A DNA stretch of 64,000 nt from assembly GCA_963746805.1 (NCBI GenBank), contig CAVVCQ010000008.1, positions 868,001 to 932,000 of the forward strand, written 5' to 3'. Below the pieces are notes generated by a model. That model was not told the DNA's origin and made no database searches. It saw nothing but the letters and a program-made list of their open reading frames with translations. Shown here one piece after another: positions 1 to 9,158 of this stretch (position 1 is its first letter; each line of letters starts with the position of its first letter). The position numbers were made by a program, and so were the translations under genes. Source of the DNA: DATHTC01 sp963746805 (GTDB lineage Bacteria; Actinomycetota; Thermoleophilia; Gaiellales; Gaiellaceae).

Positions 1-2
1 CC

Positions 3-2102
3 GAAGCCGTCGACGACACGCATCCGCTCACGCTGCTCCGGTCGGAGATCAGCGGCAAGGCCTGCGCACGCGACCTGCCGCTCGCGGAGCTGGACACCGC
101 CGCCGTGGACGACCTGCTCGTCGCGCGGTACGGCGAGCTGCCCGCACCGCGCCTCGGCGCGTGGCTCCACGACAAGACGCGTGGGAACCTTCGCTTCCTC
201 GAGCAGTACCTGCTGACGCTCGAGGAGCAGGGGCTGCTGCAGGAGGCGAACGGCGGCTGGACGCTGGACGGCTCGATCGAGGGCGACCCGGGGAGCTGGC
301 GCCTGGGCGGACGTCTCGCGACGGTACAAGCACCCAACACGCTGCTCGAGACGCTGAAACCCCGCCTCGGCCTGCTCGACGCGGAGGAGCAGGAGCTGCT
401 GAAGCGCGGCGCGTTCCAGGGACCGCGGTTCCTCTCGCTCGTGCTCGCGCGCATGCTCGGCCGGGACGAGAGCGAGGTGAGCAGCCGACTCGAGCCGATC
501 CAGGAGCGGCGCCTGATCACGTTCGAGGACGTCGACGACTGGTGGGGCGACCGGTCGGATCTCGTCGCGTTCGACCCCTCGGTCCTGCAAGAGCTCGTGT
601 ACAGCCGGGCGGCGATCTCGCCGCGGAAGCGCCGCGAGGGCCACCGGCAGGTCGCGGAGGCGTTCGAGGAGCTCGTGCGGGACGTCCGGCCGCGGCCGCG
701 CCAGGCGCTGCTCGAGATCGCGCGCCACTACGTGGAGGCACGCGAGCCCGTGCGGGCGGCGACGCTGTTCGTCGAGGTGGCGGAGTCGACCTTCGCCCAG
801 GGCGCCGACCGCGAGACGGCGCTCCACTCGCGGTCGGCCCTCGACCTCCTCGGCGCCGAGGGCGTCCGCGACGGGAGCCCGGAGACCGAGCGCCTGTTCG
901 CCCGCGCGGCGCTGCTGCTCCTGCTCGGCGGCGAGGCGAGCTGGCGCGCCGCCACCGTGAGCTCCGATCGGCTGTTCGCGCTGGCGGACGACGCCGCGAA
1001 GGCGGCCGAGGCCTGTGGCGACGCCCAGCTCCACGCCGGCGCCACGTTCGCCAGGGCGCAGCTGACGCTCGCCTACGGTGGGCAGCTCGAAACGGCCGTG
1101 GACGCGTACGCCGAAGCCGTCGAGGTCGCGCGTGAGGTGGGCGACCCGGTCACCGAGTTCGCGGCGCTCCTCAAGCTCGGGCACCACCGCGGGAGCCTCG
1201 ACCTCCACGAAGGGGCGGCGGCCCTGGAGGAGGCGCAGGAGCTCCTTGCAAGCGGCCGCCTCGACGAGCGGCTCGACGCGGCGGCGCTGAGGCTCCAGCA
1301 GGGCCACCTCGACTCCGCGCTGGGCGTCGCGAGATTCGACCTCGGTGCGTACGGCGAGGCCGGCGAGCTGCTCGACAGCGCGGTGCAGATCCTGTCGGCG
1401 ACCAGCCTCGACGACGACTACGGCTGGGCGCTGTGCTTCCGCGGGCAGCTGCAGACGTCGCTCGGGCTCTGGGACGAGGCCGAGGCGTCCCTGCGCGGCG
1501 CGATCGCAGTCTTCGAGGAGGAGCGGCATTCGCTCGGAGCCCGCGGCTACTTCCGCGCGCTGCTCGGACGGGTCGGCGTCGAGCGAGACCCGCCCCAGCT
1601 CGATGTGGCGCGGCGGGAGCTGGAGGCGGGCCGGCGCGAGGCGCAGGAGGCAGGGTACGGCTCACTCCAAGCGCTCCTCGACGCGTACTGGGCGGAGCTC
1701 CTGATCGCCGAAGGCGCCGACGAAGGGATGCGGGGCGCCGACGAGTTGCTGGCGGCCTCGCCGTCCCTTGGCTGGAAGCGAGGCGAGGTGCTGCCGAGCT
1801 CGCTTCGTGCTCGCATCGCGCTGCACGACGGCAGGCGCGACGACGCGCTGGCCTACAGCGGCACGGCCTACGACCTCCTCCAGGAGGGCAGGGGCGCCGT
1901 GACCGCGGTGCGCAGCGAGGAGATCGTCTACGTGCGCGCGTCGGCGCTCGCGGCCGCAGGCGACCCCGAGGCGACGGAGCGCTTCGCCGAGGCCGCAGCC
2001 ATCCTCCGCGCGAAGGCCGACTCGCTCACCGACGACGCGCAGCGCGACTCGCTGCTGCAGCGCGTCCGCCTCTCGCGCGAGATCCTCGCGGCGGCGCCCT
2101 AG
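3..2102 (+). CDS. AAA/STAND-type ATPase with TPR repeats, C-terminal part (5' truncated)
   Basis: The frame is open from the first bases of the window, so the true start lies upstream; about 699 residues are visible. The first ~60 residues resemble the helical lid after the ATP-binding core of STAND regulators, with the family's 'GN.RFLEQ' stretch. A winged-helix-like segment follows, and from about residue 190 to the end there are alanine-rich helical hairpins typical of TPR repeats. Such proteins are usually large cytoplasmic regulators with an N-terminal kinase, cyclase or DNA-binding domain, which is not visible here. The stop overlaps the convergent ATPase gene by 4 nt. Membership of the STAND/TPR class is fairly sure; signal and target are unknown. 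Confidence 0.75.
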   Translation, partial: EAVDDTHPLTLLRSEISGKACARDLPLAELDTAAVDDLLVARYGELPAPRLGAWLHDKTRGNLRFLEQYLLTLEEQGLLQEANGGWTLDGSIEGDPGSWRLGGRLATVQAPNTLLETLKPRLGLLDAEEQELLKRGAFQGPRFLSLVLARMLGRDESEVSSRLEPIQERRLITFEDVDDWWGDRSDLVAFDPSVLQELVYSRAAISPRKRREGHRQVAEAFEELVRDVRPRPRQALLEIARHYVEAREPVRAATLFVEVAESTFAQGADRETALHSRSALDLLGAEGVRDGSPETERLFARAALLLLLGGEASWRAATVSSDRLFALADDAAKAAEACGDAQLHAGATFARAQLTLAYGGQLETAVDAYAEAVEVAREVGDPVTEFAALLKLGHHRGSLDLHEGAAALEEAQELLASGRLDERLDAAALRLQQGHLDSALGVARFDLGAYGEAGELLDSAVQILSATSLDDDYGWALCFRGQLQTSLGLWDEAEASLRGAIAVFEEERHSLGARGYFRALLGRVGVERDPPQLDVARRELEAGRREAQEAGYGSLQALLDAYWAELLIAEGADEGMRGADELLAASPSLGWKRGEVLPSSLRARIALHDGRRDDALAYSGTAYDLLQEGRGAVTAVRSEEIVYVRASALAAAGDPEATERFAEAAAILRAKADSLTDDAQRDSLLQRVRLSREILAAAP

Positions 2103-4355
2103 CGGGCGAAGGGCTTGACGCCGAGGTCGGCGACGAAGCGGTCGTCGGTGAAGACGAGGCCCGTGATCGTCAGCGACGTGCCGAGCGCGATCGCGACGAG
2201 CGACCAGAAGCCCGGCACGACGAGGTCGAAGAAGTCGCGCATGCCGGCGAGCGAGAGCGTCAGCACGTACAGGAGCAGCATCGCCGCGCAGAGGGCGCCG
2301 ACGGCGTTGCGCCGGCGCCTCGTCCCCGCCTTCTCGAGCACGAGCACGAAGTAGAGGCCGACGAGCACGAGGACCGACGTCGCCACCGTCCGCGCCTCGA
2401 CGAGGGGCAGCTGGGCGACGCTGAGCGCGAAGTGGTAGGCCGAGAGCACGCCGAGCGCGGCCGCGGTCCCGGCCGGGATCGCGAACCGCGCCACCTCGCG
2501 CAGGAACCCGGCCGTGCTCCACGAGCCCTCGCTCGGCCCCAGCGCCAGGAAGAAGCCGGGAATCCCGATCGTGAGCGTCGCCGCCAGCGTCAGGTGCCGC
2601 GGGAGCAGCGGGTACGCCGTCTCGGTCAGCCCGATCAGGAGGATGAGGAAGGCCGCGAACGCCGACTTCGTGACGAACAGCTTCGCCACGCGCTGGACGT
2701 TCCGGAGGATCTTCCGGCCCTCGCCGACCATGGACGGGACGGAGGCGAAGTCGCCGCCGACGAGGACGACGTCGGCGACGCTGCGCGCCATCTCGGAGCC
2801 GCTGCCCTTGCGCGATCGCCAGGCGCGCCGCCTTCAGCGCCGGCACGTCGTTGACGCCGTCGCCGACCATGGCGACGTACCGGCCCGAGTCGCGCAGCCG
2901 CTCGACGTACGCCTTCTTGCCCTCCGGCGAGATCCGGCCGATCACGGTCGCGTCGAGCGCAGGCTCTTCCACGCTCGCGTCGACGACCCGGTCGACGGGG
3001 ATGCCCGCGTCGCGCGCGATCGCCGCCACGGTGTCGGGGTTGTCGCCGGAGATGACACGCAGCTCGACGCCCTCGCGGCGGAAGAACTCGACGGTCGAGC
3101 GCGCGTCGCCGCGAAGCTCCTCGGCGAGGACGACGAGACCCTGCGCGGCTCGGCCGTTCCCGAACGCGAGCACGCGCCGGCCCGCCTCTCTCTCGGCCGC
3201 CGCGCGGTCGCCGAGCACGTCGAGGTCGAACAGCTCCGGGGCCCCGAGCCGCCAGTGCTCGCCCTCGATCGTGAGCGCGCTGTAGCGGCGGTCCGACGAG
3301 AACGGCTCGTAGTCCTCGACCGCCGCCGCCTCCGCCGGCACCGCGTCCGCGATCGCACGCAGCGTCGCGTTCTGTGCGGGCGAGCTGGCGGCGAAGCGGC
3401 CGAGCGGCTCGGCGATCGACTCGGGCTCGATCGCGACGACCCGCAGGCCCGGGTGCGTCAGCGTGCCGGTCTTGTCGAGGCAGAGCACGTCGACGGCGGC
3501 GAGCGACTCGGTCGCGTTCAGCTGCTGCGCGAGGGCACCGCGGCGTGCGAGCTGCAGCGCCGCGGCGGCGAACGTCAGCGAGAGCAGCAGCACGAGGCCC
3601 TCGGGGATGAGCGTGACGATCCCGGCCACCGCCGTGGTCACCGCCTCGCGGATCGGCACGTCGCGCTGCCAGAGCGAGTACACGAAGATCGTCCCGAGCG
3701 GGACCATCACCGCGACGAGGATGAGCAGGAGCCGGTTCAACGCACGCTCGAGCGGCGAGCGCGGGTGGCGGAACTGACGCGCCTCGCCGGCGATCCGCTG
3801 CGCGTAGGAGGCGTCGCCCACGGCCGTGACGACGAACGTGCCCGCCCCCTCGACCGCGAACGAGCCGGAGCGAGCCTCATCCCCCGGCCCGCGCTCCACC
3901 GGCCGCGACTCGCCGGTGAGGATCGACTCGTCGAGCCGCAGACCGGCCGCCTCCTCGAGCGTCCCGTCCGCGACGACCTGGTCGCCGGCCTCGATCCGCA
4001 CGAGGTCGCCCTCGACGACGTCCTCCACCGCGACCTCCCGTGCCTGGCCGTCGCGGACGACGGTCGCGTGCGGCGCCACGAGCGCCGCGAGCTCGTCGAG
4101 CTTCCGCTTTGCGCGCAGCTCCTGGGCGATGCCGATGCCGGTGTTCGCGATGACGATCGCGAGGAAGAGCGCGTCCTGCCACGCCCCGAACGCGAGCGTC
4201 AGGACGCCCATCGCGATGAGGATCGCGTTGAAGACGGTGAAGACGTTCGCGCGGACGATGCTGGCCGTGGAGCGGCTCGACGCCGCGGGCAGGACCGGCC
4301 CTCGCGCCGCGAGCCGGCGCTGCGCCTCGGCCTCCGTCAGGCCCGTCGCGGCCAC
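2099..4355 (-). CDS. ctpE: CtpE-like cation-translocating P-type ATPase, interrupted by a one-base insertion
   Basis: An integral-membrane ATPase that forms an aspartyl-phosphate intermediate to move cations. It shows the actuator TGES, the phosphorylation motif DKTGT (Asp294), a hinge GDGVND, and transmembrane helices at both ends. The N-terminal 'RANVFT' segment and layout match mycobacterial CtpE, a proposed Ca2+ exporter, so Ca2+ is a reasonable but unproven substrate. The start is GTG, six nt after a TAGCCT hexamer. The frame breaks just after GDGVND: dropping one base of the CCC run at 2805-2807 joins 'AIAQG' to 'SGSEMARS' and restores an intact protein of about 751 residues, close to the 797 of CtpE. 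A sequencing or assembly insertion is more likely than a pseudogene. Confidence 0.88.
2805..2807. other. Probable one-base insertion in the P-type ATPase gene
   Basis: This CCC run is where the reading frame of the ATPase shifts. Removing one C gives uninterrupted family-like sequence on both sides. Confidence 0.8.
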
Positions 4356-4361
4356 ACGGCG

Positions 4362-4367
4362 AGGCTA
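4362..4367 (-). promoter_or_regulatory. -10-like hexamer TAGCCT, six nt before the GTG of the ATPase
   Basis: TAGCCT read on the minus strand, then six nt, then GTG at 4355, with no Shine-Dalgarno site. The TAG is also the stop codon of the upstream propeller gene, so the match could be partly accidental. Confidence 0.4.
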
Positions 4368-5750
4368 CACGCGCTCGACGCGCTCGCAGTCGGACCAGAC
4401 GACGTCGCGCCGGTCGGCGACCACGATGTCGCCGCGGCCGGCGCCGCACCGCACGACGTCGCGCCACCCGTCCCGCACCCGTACGACGTCGTTGCCCGGC
4501 CCGGAGGCGATGCGGTCGCGCCCGGCGCCGGCCGAGAGGACGTCCGTCCCGTCACCGCCGAGGAGCGTGTCCTCGCCGGCGCGGCCGAACAACTCGTCCA
4601 CGCCGCTGCCACCGTCGAGCACGTCGTCGCCCGAGCCGCCGTCGAGCGAGTCGCGGCCCGGGCCCCCGACGAGCCGGTCGGCGCCCTCGCCGCCGACGAG
4701 GAAGTCGAGGAACGGCGTCCCGCGCAGCGTGTCGCGCCGCGTCGTTCCGGTGAAGCGGCAGCGGTTCGTGAGTCGCGTGAGCCCGGGCCCGACGCGGTAC
4801 ACGCCCCAGCGCAGGCACTCGTGCCCGGCGGCGTAGAGGATCGACGTCCCGTCCGGTGCAAACGACGGCGGGCTCATCGGGTGCGCGTCGAAGGCGATCC
4901 CGCTCTCACCGGGGAACGGCGCGAGGAGCGTCAGGATCCCCTCGTCGATGCGGTGCTGCTTGACGAACGCGAGTGTCACCCCGTTCGGCGAGAACGTCGG
5001 CTCGACGTCCGCGGCGGGACTGTCGAAGAAGACGCGCCGCGAGCCCGTGCGCGGGTCGATCTCGTCCAGCTGCCAGTCGTCGACGCCGCGCGGCCGGTGG
5101 GCGACGACGATCCGGCCGGTCGTACCCGACACCGTCATCCGTCCGTACCGCCCGTCGCCGGGCGTCAGCGGCGTCACGGTGCCGTCGAGCGCGATGCGGA
5201 CGAGCTGCATCGTCTCGTCGTCGCCGGGCCGCTCGACCCGTACGGCCACGAGCTCGTTCGTGGGCGTCCAGGCGATCGGCCCGCGCAGGCGCGCGTCCAT
5301 CGTCAGCGGCCGTGGCTCCGACCGCACGGGAACGACGACCCAGACGAGCCCGCCGCGGAAGTAGGCGACGCCCGGCGCGCCCCAGGCGAGCCAGCTCCGG
5401 TCGGCGAGGCCAAGGTCGAAGGTGCGCGTCCCGCGCGCCTCGACGACGCGCAGGCGGCGCTCGCCGACGAACGCGACGAGCATCCCGTCCGGCGACCACG
5501 CCGCCGACGAGGCGTCGCGGTACGACCTGAGCGCCGTCCCGTCGCTCCGCGCGATCACGACGTCGTTCCGCGCAGGCGCGCAGTCGACCGTCTCGCGCAG
5601 GAACAGGAACTGCTCGCCCGTCGCCGACCACTGCGGGAACCGGTCCTGCCACGCGAGGTTGGGCGAGCAGCCCGCGGTCGCGGGCTCGGCCCCCGGCAGC
5701 AGCGCGGCAACCGCCGCCGCCACGAGCGCGATCCACACCCGCAACCCCAT
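4365..5750 (-). CDS. Secreted beta-propeller protein with C-terminal RTX calcium-binding repeats
   Basis: 461 residues. A signal peptide (hydrophobic residues 5-22, alanine-rich cleavage region) is followed by roughly 300 residues of TolB/PD40-like propeller blades with repeated 'WSPDG', 'FSPNG', 'FAPDGT' turns. The last ~130 residues carry about seven nonapeptide RTX repeats (GGxGxDxLxGG), which bind Ca2+ and fold outside the cell, ending in Asp/Arg-rich strands. Propeller plus RTX in one protein suggests an exported, Ca2+-stabilised surface or matrix protein. No protease or lyase domain is visible. It precedes the P-type ATPase by only 9 nt on the same strand, so the two may be cotranscribed; a Ca2+ link is attractive but speculative. 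Confidence 0.8.
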   Translation of the reverse strand: MGLRVWIALVAAAVAALLPGAEPATAGCSPNLAWQDRFPQWSATGEQFLFLRETVDCAPARNDVVIARSDGTALRSYRDASSAAWSPDGMLVAFVGERRLRVVEARGTRTFDLGLADRSWLAWGAPGVAYFRGGLVWVVVPVRSEPRPLTMDARLRGPIAWTPTNELVAVRVERPGDDETMQLVRIALDGTVTPLTPGDGRYGRMTVSGTTGRIVVAHRPRGVDDWQLDEIDPRTGSRRVFFDSPAADVEPTFSPNGVTLAFVKQHRIDEGILTLLAPFPGESGIAFDAHPMSPPSFAPDGTSILYAAGHECLRWGVYRVGPGLTRLTNRCRFTGTTRRDTLRGTPFLDFLVGGEGADRLVGGPGRDSLDGGSGDDVLDGGSGVDELFGRAGEDTLLGGDGTDVLSAGAGRDRIASGPGNDVVRVRDGWRDVVRCGAGRGDIVVADRRDVVWSDCERVERV

Positions 5751-5802
5751 GCCGACATGGTGCTACCCGGCTGTTACGGCGAGGTGAGCGGACCGGGAAG
5801 AT

Positions 5803-6435
5803 TCAGGGGCGCGCGAAGGCAACGGTCTGCCACACGAGCGTGCGACGCTCGTGGACGAGCCGGAGCCCGTGCCGCTCGGCCGCGCCGACCAGCCCGGCCC
5901 GGGGGTGGGCGTACCCGCGGAAGTCTCGCCGCCGCAGCCGCAGCAGCAGGTTCGCGACCGCCACGACAGCCGACGCGATCCGACCGTCGTGCGGGAAGGT
6001 GAAGACCAGGAACCGGCGGGCGTGCGCGGCCGATACGGCGAGCAGCGCCTCGTAGTCCGGGTAGCAGCAGACGACGCGGTTCAGCAGCACGGCGTCGGCA
6101 TCGGGGAGATCGGCCGTGACCGCGTCGCCGAGCAGGCGCTCCACGTGCTCCCCGACGCCCTCCTCGCGCGCGAGCGCGCGCGCGACCGCCTCGTACCCGG
6201 GCGAGAGCTCGACATTCGTCGCGCGTTCGACGCCCCGCCGCAGCAGCTCGATCTGCGCGGCGCCAATGCCGCCGCCGATCTCGAGCAGCGTCGCCACCCG
6301 CTCGCCGGCGAGGAACTCGACCGCGTCGCGCACGTCGCCGGTGAGCCCCTTCGCGCGCCAGCGCTTCAGGTCGCGCCGCGCCTGCTTCGCGTCGAACATG
6401 ACGTCGTACCCGCGCGGTGGACAGCAGCCGGTCAC
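5803..6435 (-). CDS. Class I SAM-dependent methyltransferase
   Basis: 210 residues. The SAM-binding motif I is seen as 'LLEIGGGIGAAQIEL' around residues 50-65, with the acidic end of strand 2 in 'NVELSP' and a later 'DAVLLNRVVCCYPD' motif. The N terminus has the pair CC followed by 'GYDVMFD' and a basic 'ARRDLKRWRAKG' helix, a signature of a bacterial methyltransferase subfamily; this supports the GTG start at 6435. A TACCGT hexamer lies seven nt before that start. The acceptor substrate is unknown. It is divergent from ettA with only 28 nt between the starts. Confidence 0.75.
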   Translation of the reverse strand: MTGCCPPRGYDVMFDAKQARRDLKRWRAKGLTGDVRDAVEFLAGERVATLLEIGGGIGAAQIELLRRGVERATNVELSPGYEAVARALAREEGVGEHVERLLGDAVTADLPDADAVLLNRVVCCYPDYEALLAVSAAHARRFLVFTFPHDGRIASAVVAVANLLLRLRRRDFRGYAHPRAGLVGAAERHGLRLVHERRTLVWQTVAFARP

Positions 6436-6442
6436 GACGCTG

Positions 6443-6452
6443 ACGGTACCCT
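6443..6452. promoter_or_regulatory. Overlapping divergent -10-like hexamers between the methyltransferase and ettA
   Basis: On the minus strand TACCGT (6448-6443) sits seven nt before the GTG at 6435. On the plus strand TACCCT (6447-6452) sits 11 nt before the ATG at 6464. The two hexamers share bases, so RNA polymerase would compete for them. Confidence 0.4.
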
Positions 6453-6463
6453 GGCCCGCTCGG

Positions 6464-8135
6464 ATGAGCGACTACGTCTTCACCATGATCCGGGCCGAGA
6501 AGTTCTACGGCCCCGAGCGCAAGGTTCTCGACAGCATCACGCTCGCGTTCCTGCCCGGCGCGAAGATCGGCGTGCTCGGGCCGAACGGCGCCGGCAAGTC
6601 GACGCTGCTCCGGATCATGGCCGGGAAGGAGGAGACGTCGTCCGGGCAGGCGCAGCTCGCGGCCGGCGCCGCCGTCGGCCTGCTCGAGCAGGAGCCGGAG
6701 CTCGACGCCGCCAAGACCGTCCGCGAGAACGTCGAAGACGGCGTTCGCCCGCTCCGCGACCTGCTCGACCGCTTCAACGCCATCTCGGCCGAGTTCGCCG
6801 AGCCCGACGCCGACTTCGACGCCCTGCTCGGCGAGCAGGCGAAGGTGCAGGAGCAGATCGACCGCGCCGACGCGTGGTCGCTCGACCAGACGCTCGACCG
6901 CGCGATGGACGCGCTCCGGGTCCCCGACGGCGACCGCGACGTCGAGACGCTCTCGGGCGGCGAGCGGCGCCGCGTCGCGCTCTGCCGGCTGCTGCTCCAG
7001 GCGCCGGACCTGCTGCTCCTCGACGAGCCGACGAACCACCTCGACGCCGAGTCGGTCGCCTGGCTCGAGCGCTTCCTCGCCGAGTACAGGGGCACCGTCG
7101 TCGCCGTCACGCACGACCGCTACTTCCTCGACAACGTCGCCGGCTGGATCCTCGAGCTCGACCGCGGCAAGGGCATCCCGTTCGAGGGCAACTACTCGTC
7201 GTGGCTCGAGCAGAAGCAGGCGCGGCTCGCCGCAGGAGGAGAAGCAGGAGTCGGCGCGCCGCCGCGCGCTCGCCCGCGAGCTCGAGTGGGTCCGCGCCTC
7301 GCCGAAGGCGCGCCACGCGAAGTCGAAGGCCCGTCTCGGTGCCTACGAGCGCCTGCTCGCCGAGGAGCAGGCGGTGAAGCTCGAGCGGGTCGAGATCCAC
7401 ATCCCCGCCGGGCCGCGGCTCGGCGACGTCGTCGTCGAAGCGGACGGCGTGCGCAAGGGCTACGGCGACCGGCTGCTCGTCGAGGACATGACCTTCTCGC
7501 TGCCGCCGGGCGGGATCGTCGGGGTCGTCGGCCCCAACGGCGCGGGCAAGACGACGCTGTTCCGCATGATCGCGGGCCAGGAGGAGCCGGACGAGGGCGA
7601 GCTCCGCGTCGGCGACACGGTCGAGATCGCCTACGTCGACCAGAGCCGCAGCGACCTCGAGCCGGCGAAGACCGTGTGGCAGGAGATCTCCGGCGGCCAC
7701 GACACGATCGAGCTCGGCAAGCGCGAGGTGAACTCGCGGCAGTACGTCTCCTGGTTCAACTTCAAGGGCCCCGACCAGCAGAAGCGGGTCGGCGACCTCT
7801 CCGGCGGCGAGCGCAACCGCGTCCACCTCGCGAAGCTCCTCCGCTCGGGCGGCAACCTCCTGCTCCTCGACGAGCCGACGAACGACCTGGACGTCGACAC
7901 GCTGCGCGCGCTCGAGGACGGGCTCCTCGACTTCGCCGGCTGCGCGGTCGTGATCTCGCACGACCGGTGGTTCCTCGACCGGATCGCGACGCACATCCTC
8001 CATTTCGACGGCGACTCGTCCGTGACGTGGTTCGAGGGCTCGTGGGAGGAGTACGCCGACTGGGTGCGCGAGACGCAGGGGCCCGAGGCGCTCGAGCCGC
8101 ACCGAATCAAGTACAAGCCGCTCGTGCGGCCGTAG
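6464..8135 (+). CDS. ettA: Energy-dependent translational throttle protein EttA (ABC-F ATPase), with a one-base insertion
   Basis: A soluble tandem ABC ATPase that binds the ribosomal E site and couples initiation to energy state. ABC1 shows Walker A 'GPNGAGKST', signature 'LSGGERRR', Walker B 'LLLDEPTNHLD' and switch 'VTHDRYFLD'. ABC2 repeats these as 'GPNGAGKTT', 'LSGGERNR' and 'LLLDEPTNDLD'. The linker between them has the basic 'PKARHAKSKAR' helix typical of the family. Corrected length is about 556 residues against 555 for E. coli EttA. The frame shifts once in the linker near 7231-7236: removing one base turns 'AAGGEAG' into 'AAEEKQES' and joins both halves. The start ATG gives the expected EttA N terminus. 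Confidence 0.93.
7231..7236. other. Probable one-base insertion in ettA
   Basis: The frame changes inside GCAGGAGG. Deleting one base restores the charged linker helix and the second ABC domain. Confidence 0.8.
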
Positions 8136-8555
8136 CTAGCCGGGCAGGACGAGCCGCAGCCGCTCGTTCCGGCGCAGGTCGCTGCCCGTGAACTCGGCCG
8201 GCACGCTTCCCTCGATCACGAGCCGGTACTGCGGTCGTTCGGGCAGCTCGACCTCGAGCTCCATCACGCAGTGGGTCGGGATCTCGTCCGCGTTCCAGTC
8301 GATCGACGGGTCAGCGTTGACCGCCCGGCCGGCGGGTAGCTCGCCCTCGGCGACGACCGTGCCGTCGCCCGCCTCGATCCGGAACGGCGTCCCGCGGTGC
8401 ACGTGCCGGAACGGGCGCGCGCCCGCACACTCGACTCCCTCCTCGCGGATGTTGTTGTCCGGGATCACCAGCGCGAGCCGCGTGTCTGCGCCGTCGTCGG
8501 AGCCTCCGCAACCGGCGAGCGCGAGCGCGAGCAGGAGCGCTGCGACACGCGTCAT
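8136..8555 (-). CDS. Small lipoprotein of unknown function
   Basis: 139 residues. The N terminus is a lipoprotein signal with a short hydrophobic stretch ending in the lipobox LAGC, followed by the Gly/Ser/Asp-rich tether usual in Gram-positive lipoproteins. The mature part looks like a compact beta-rich domain ('FRHVHRGTPFRIEAGDGTVVAEGELPAG' region, then 'THCVMELEVELP'), with two Cys residues that might form a disulfide. The ATG overlaps the stop of the upstream thioredoxin-like gene by 4 nt (ATGA), so the two are translationally coupled and probably act together at the outer face of the membrane. Function not recognised. Confidence 0.7.
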   Translation of the reverse strand: MTRVAALLLALALAGCGGSDDGADTRLALVIPDNNIREEGVECAGARPFRHVHRGTPFRIEAGDGTVVAEGELPAGRAVNADPSIDWNADEIPTHCVMELEVELPERPQYRLVIEGSVPAEFTGSDLRRNERLRLVLPG

Positions 8556-9097
8556 CGCTCGAGCGCGTCGAGCTGGCGGTCGAGCGCGCCGGACGGGAAC
8601 TCGCCCGGCCACCCGCGCAGGACCTTGCCGCCCGGTCCCACGAGCACCACCACCGGCGCCTCGCGCGCGGCGTAGTTCAGCCAGACCTGCTCGGGCGCGA
8701 CCGCGACGGCGTGTCCGAGCCGCAGCTCGTCCGCGTAGTCCCTGCCGCCGTCGACGTCGTCCTCGCCGACGACCCCGAGCAGCGCTGCGCCCGGGTGCTC
8801 GTCGACGACGCGCGCCGCCTCGCGATGGACGGTCCGGCACCGCTCGCAGAAGCTCGCCGTGAAGACGAGCACGACGGGCCGGTCCCGCCAGAGCTCGCTC
8901 GCCGTCACCTCCGTCCCGTCGAGCAGCTCCGTGGTGAAGTCCGGCGCCGGGAGACCGCCATCGGGCTCGGAGAAGGAGACGTCGGCCGGCAGCGGCGGCG
9001 GGAGATCGCCGGCGCCGCCCGCGACCTCGTCGTCGCCGCCGCAGGCAGCGAGCGCGACCACGAGCGTGGCGAGGGCAGGCAGGAGACGGATCGGCAT
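8552..9097 (-). CDS. Thioredoxin-fold (TlpA-like) lipoprotein
   Basis: 181 residues from the ATG at 9097. A lipoprotein signal ends in LAAC, then an acidic tether, then an AhpC/TlpA-like domain: 'LPAPDFTTELLDGTEVTASEL', the redox pair in 'FCERC', and a cis-Pro region 'EAPVVVLVGP'. It probably reduces or oxidises exported thiol proteins. An upstream GTG at 9106 would add three residues but overlaps the -10-like TATCGT at 9105-9110, which lies seven nt before the chosen ATG. The downstream lipoprotein overlaps by 4 nt. Confidence 0.8.
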   Translation of the reverse strand: MPIRLLPALATLVVALAACGGDDEVAGGAGDLPPPLPADVSFSEPDGGLPAPDFTTELLDGTEVTASELWRDRPVVLVFTASFCERCRTVHREAARVVDEHPGAALLGVVGEDDVDGGRDYADELRLGHAVAVAPEQVWLNYAAREAPVVVLVGPGGKVLRGWPGEFPSGALDRQLDALER

Positions 9098-9104
9098 CGC
9101 GCGC

Positions 9105-9110
9105 ACGATA
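9105..9110 (-). promoter_or_regulatory. -10-like hexamer TATCGT, seven nt before ATG 9097
   Basis: No Shine-Dalgarno sequence precedes the ATG. Spacing matches that expected for a leaderless transcript starting at or next to the start codon. Confidence 0.45.
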
Positions 9111-9117
9111 CGGAGGC

Positions 9118-9143
9118 GGAAGGGCGGCTCGCGCCGCCCTTCC
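9118..9143 (-). terminator. Perfect 11-bp hairpin after the M6 protease gene
   Basis: Inverted repeat with arms 9118-9128 and 9133-9143 and the loop TCGC. It begins 15 nt after the protease stop on the minus strand. There is no T tract. Confidence 0.75.
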
Positions 9144-9158
9144 GCTCCGTCGATGGAT

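Noticed and set aside
2514..6002. A very long open frame on the plus strand (over 1100 codons) across the ATPase, propeller and methyltransferase genes.
   Set aside because: It is a GC-rich shadow frame, full of Arg/Asp/Glu with no domain motifs, lying opposite genes with clear family motifs.
7231..7236. Programmed ribosomal frameshift in ettA.
   Set aside because: No slippery heptamer or downstream structure is evident, ABC-F proteins are not known to use frameshifting, and five other genes show the same +1 pattern.
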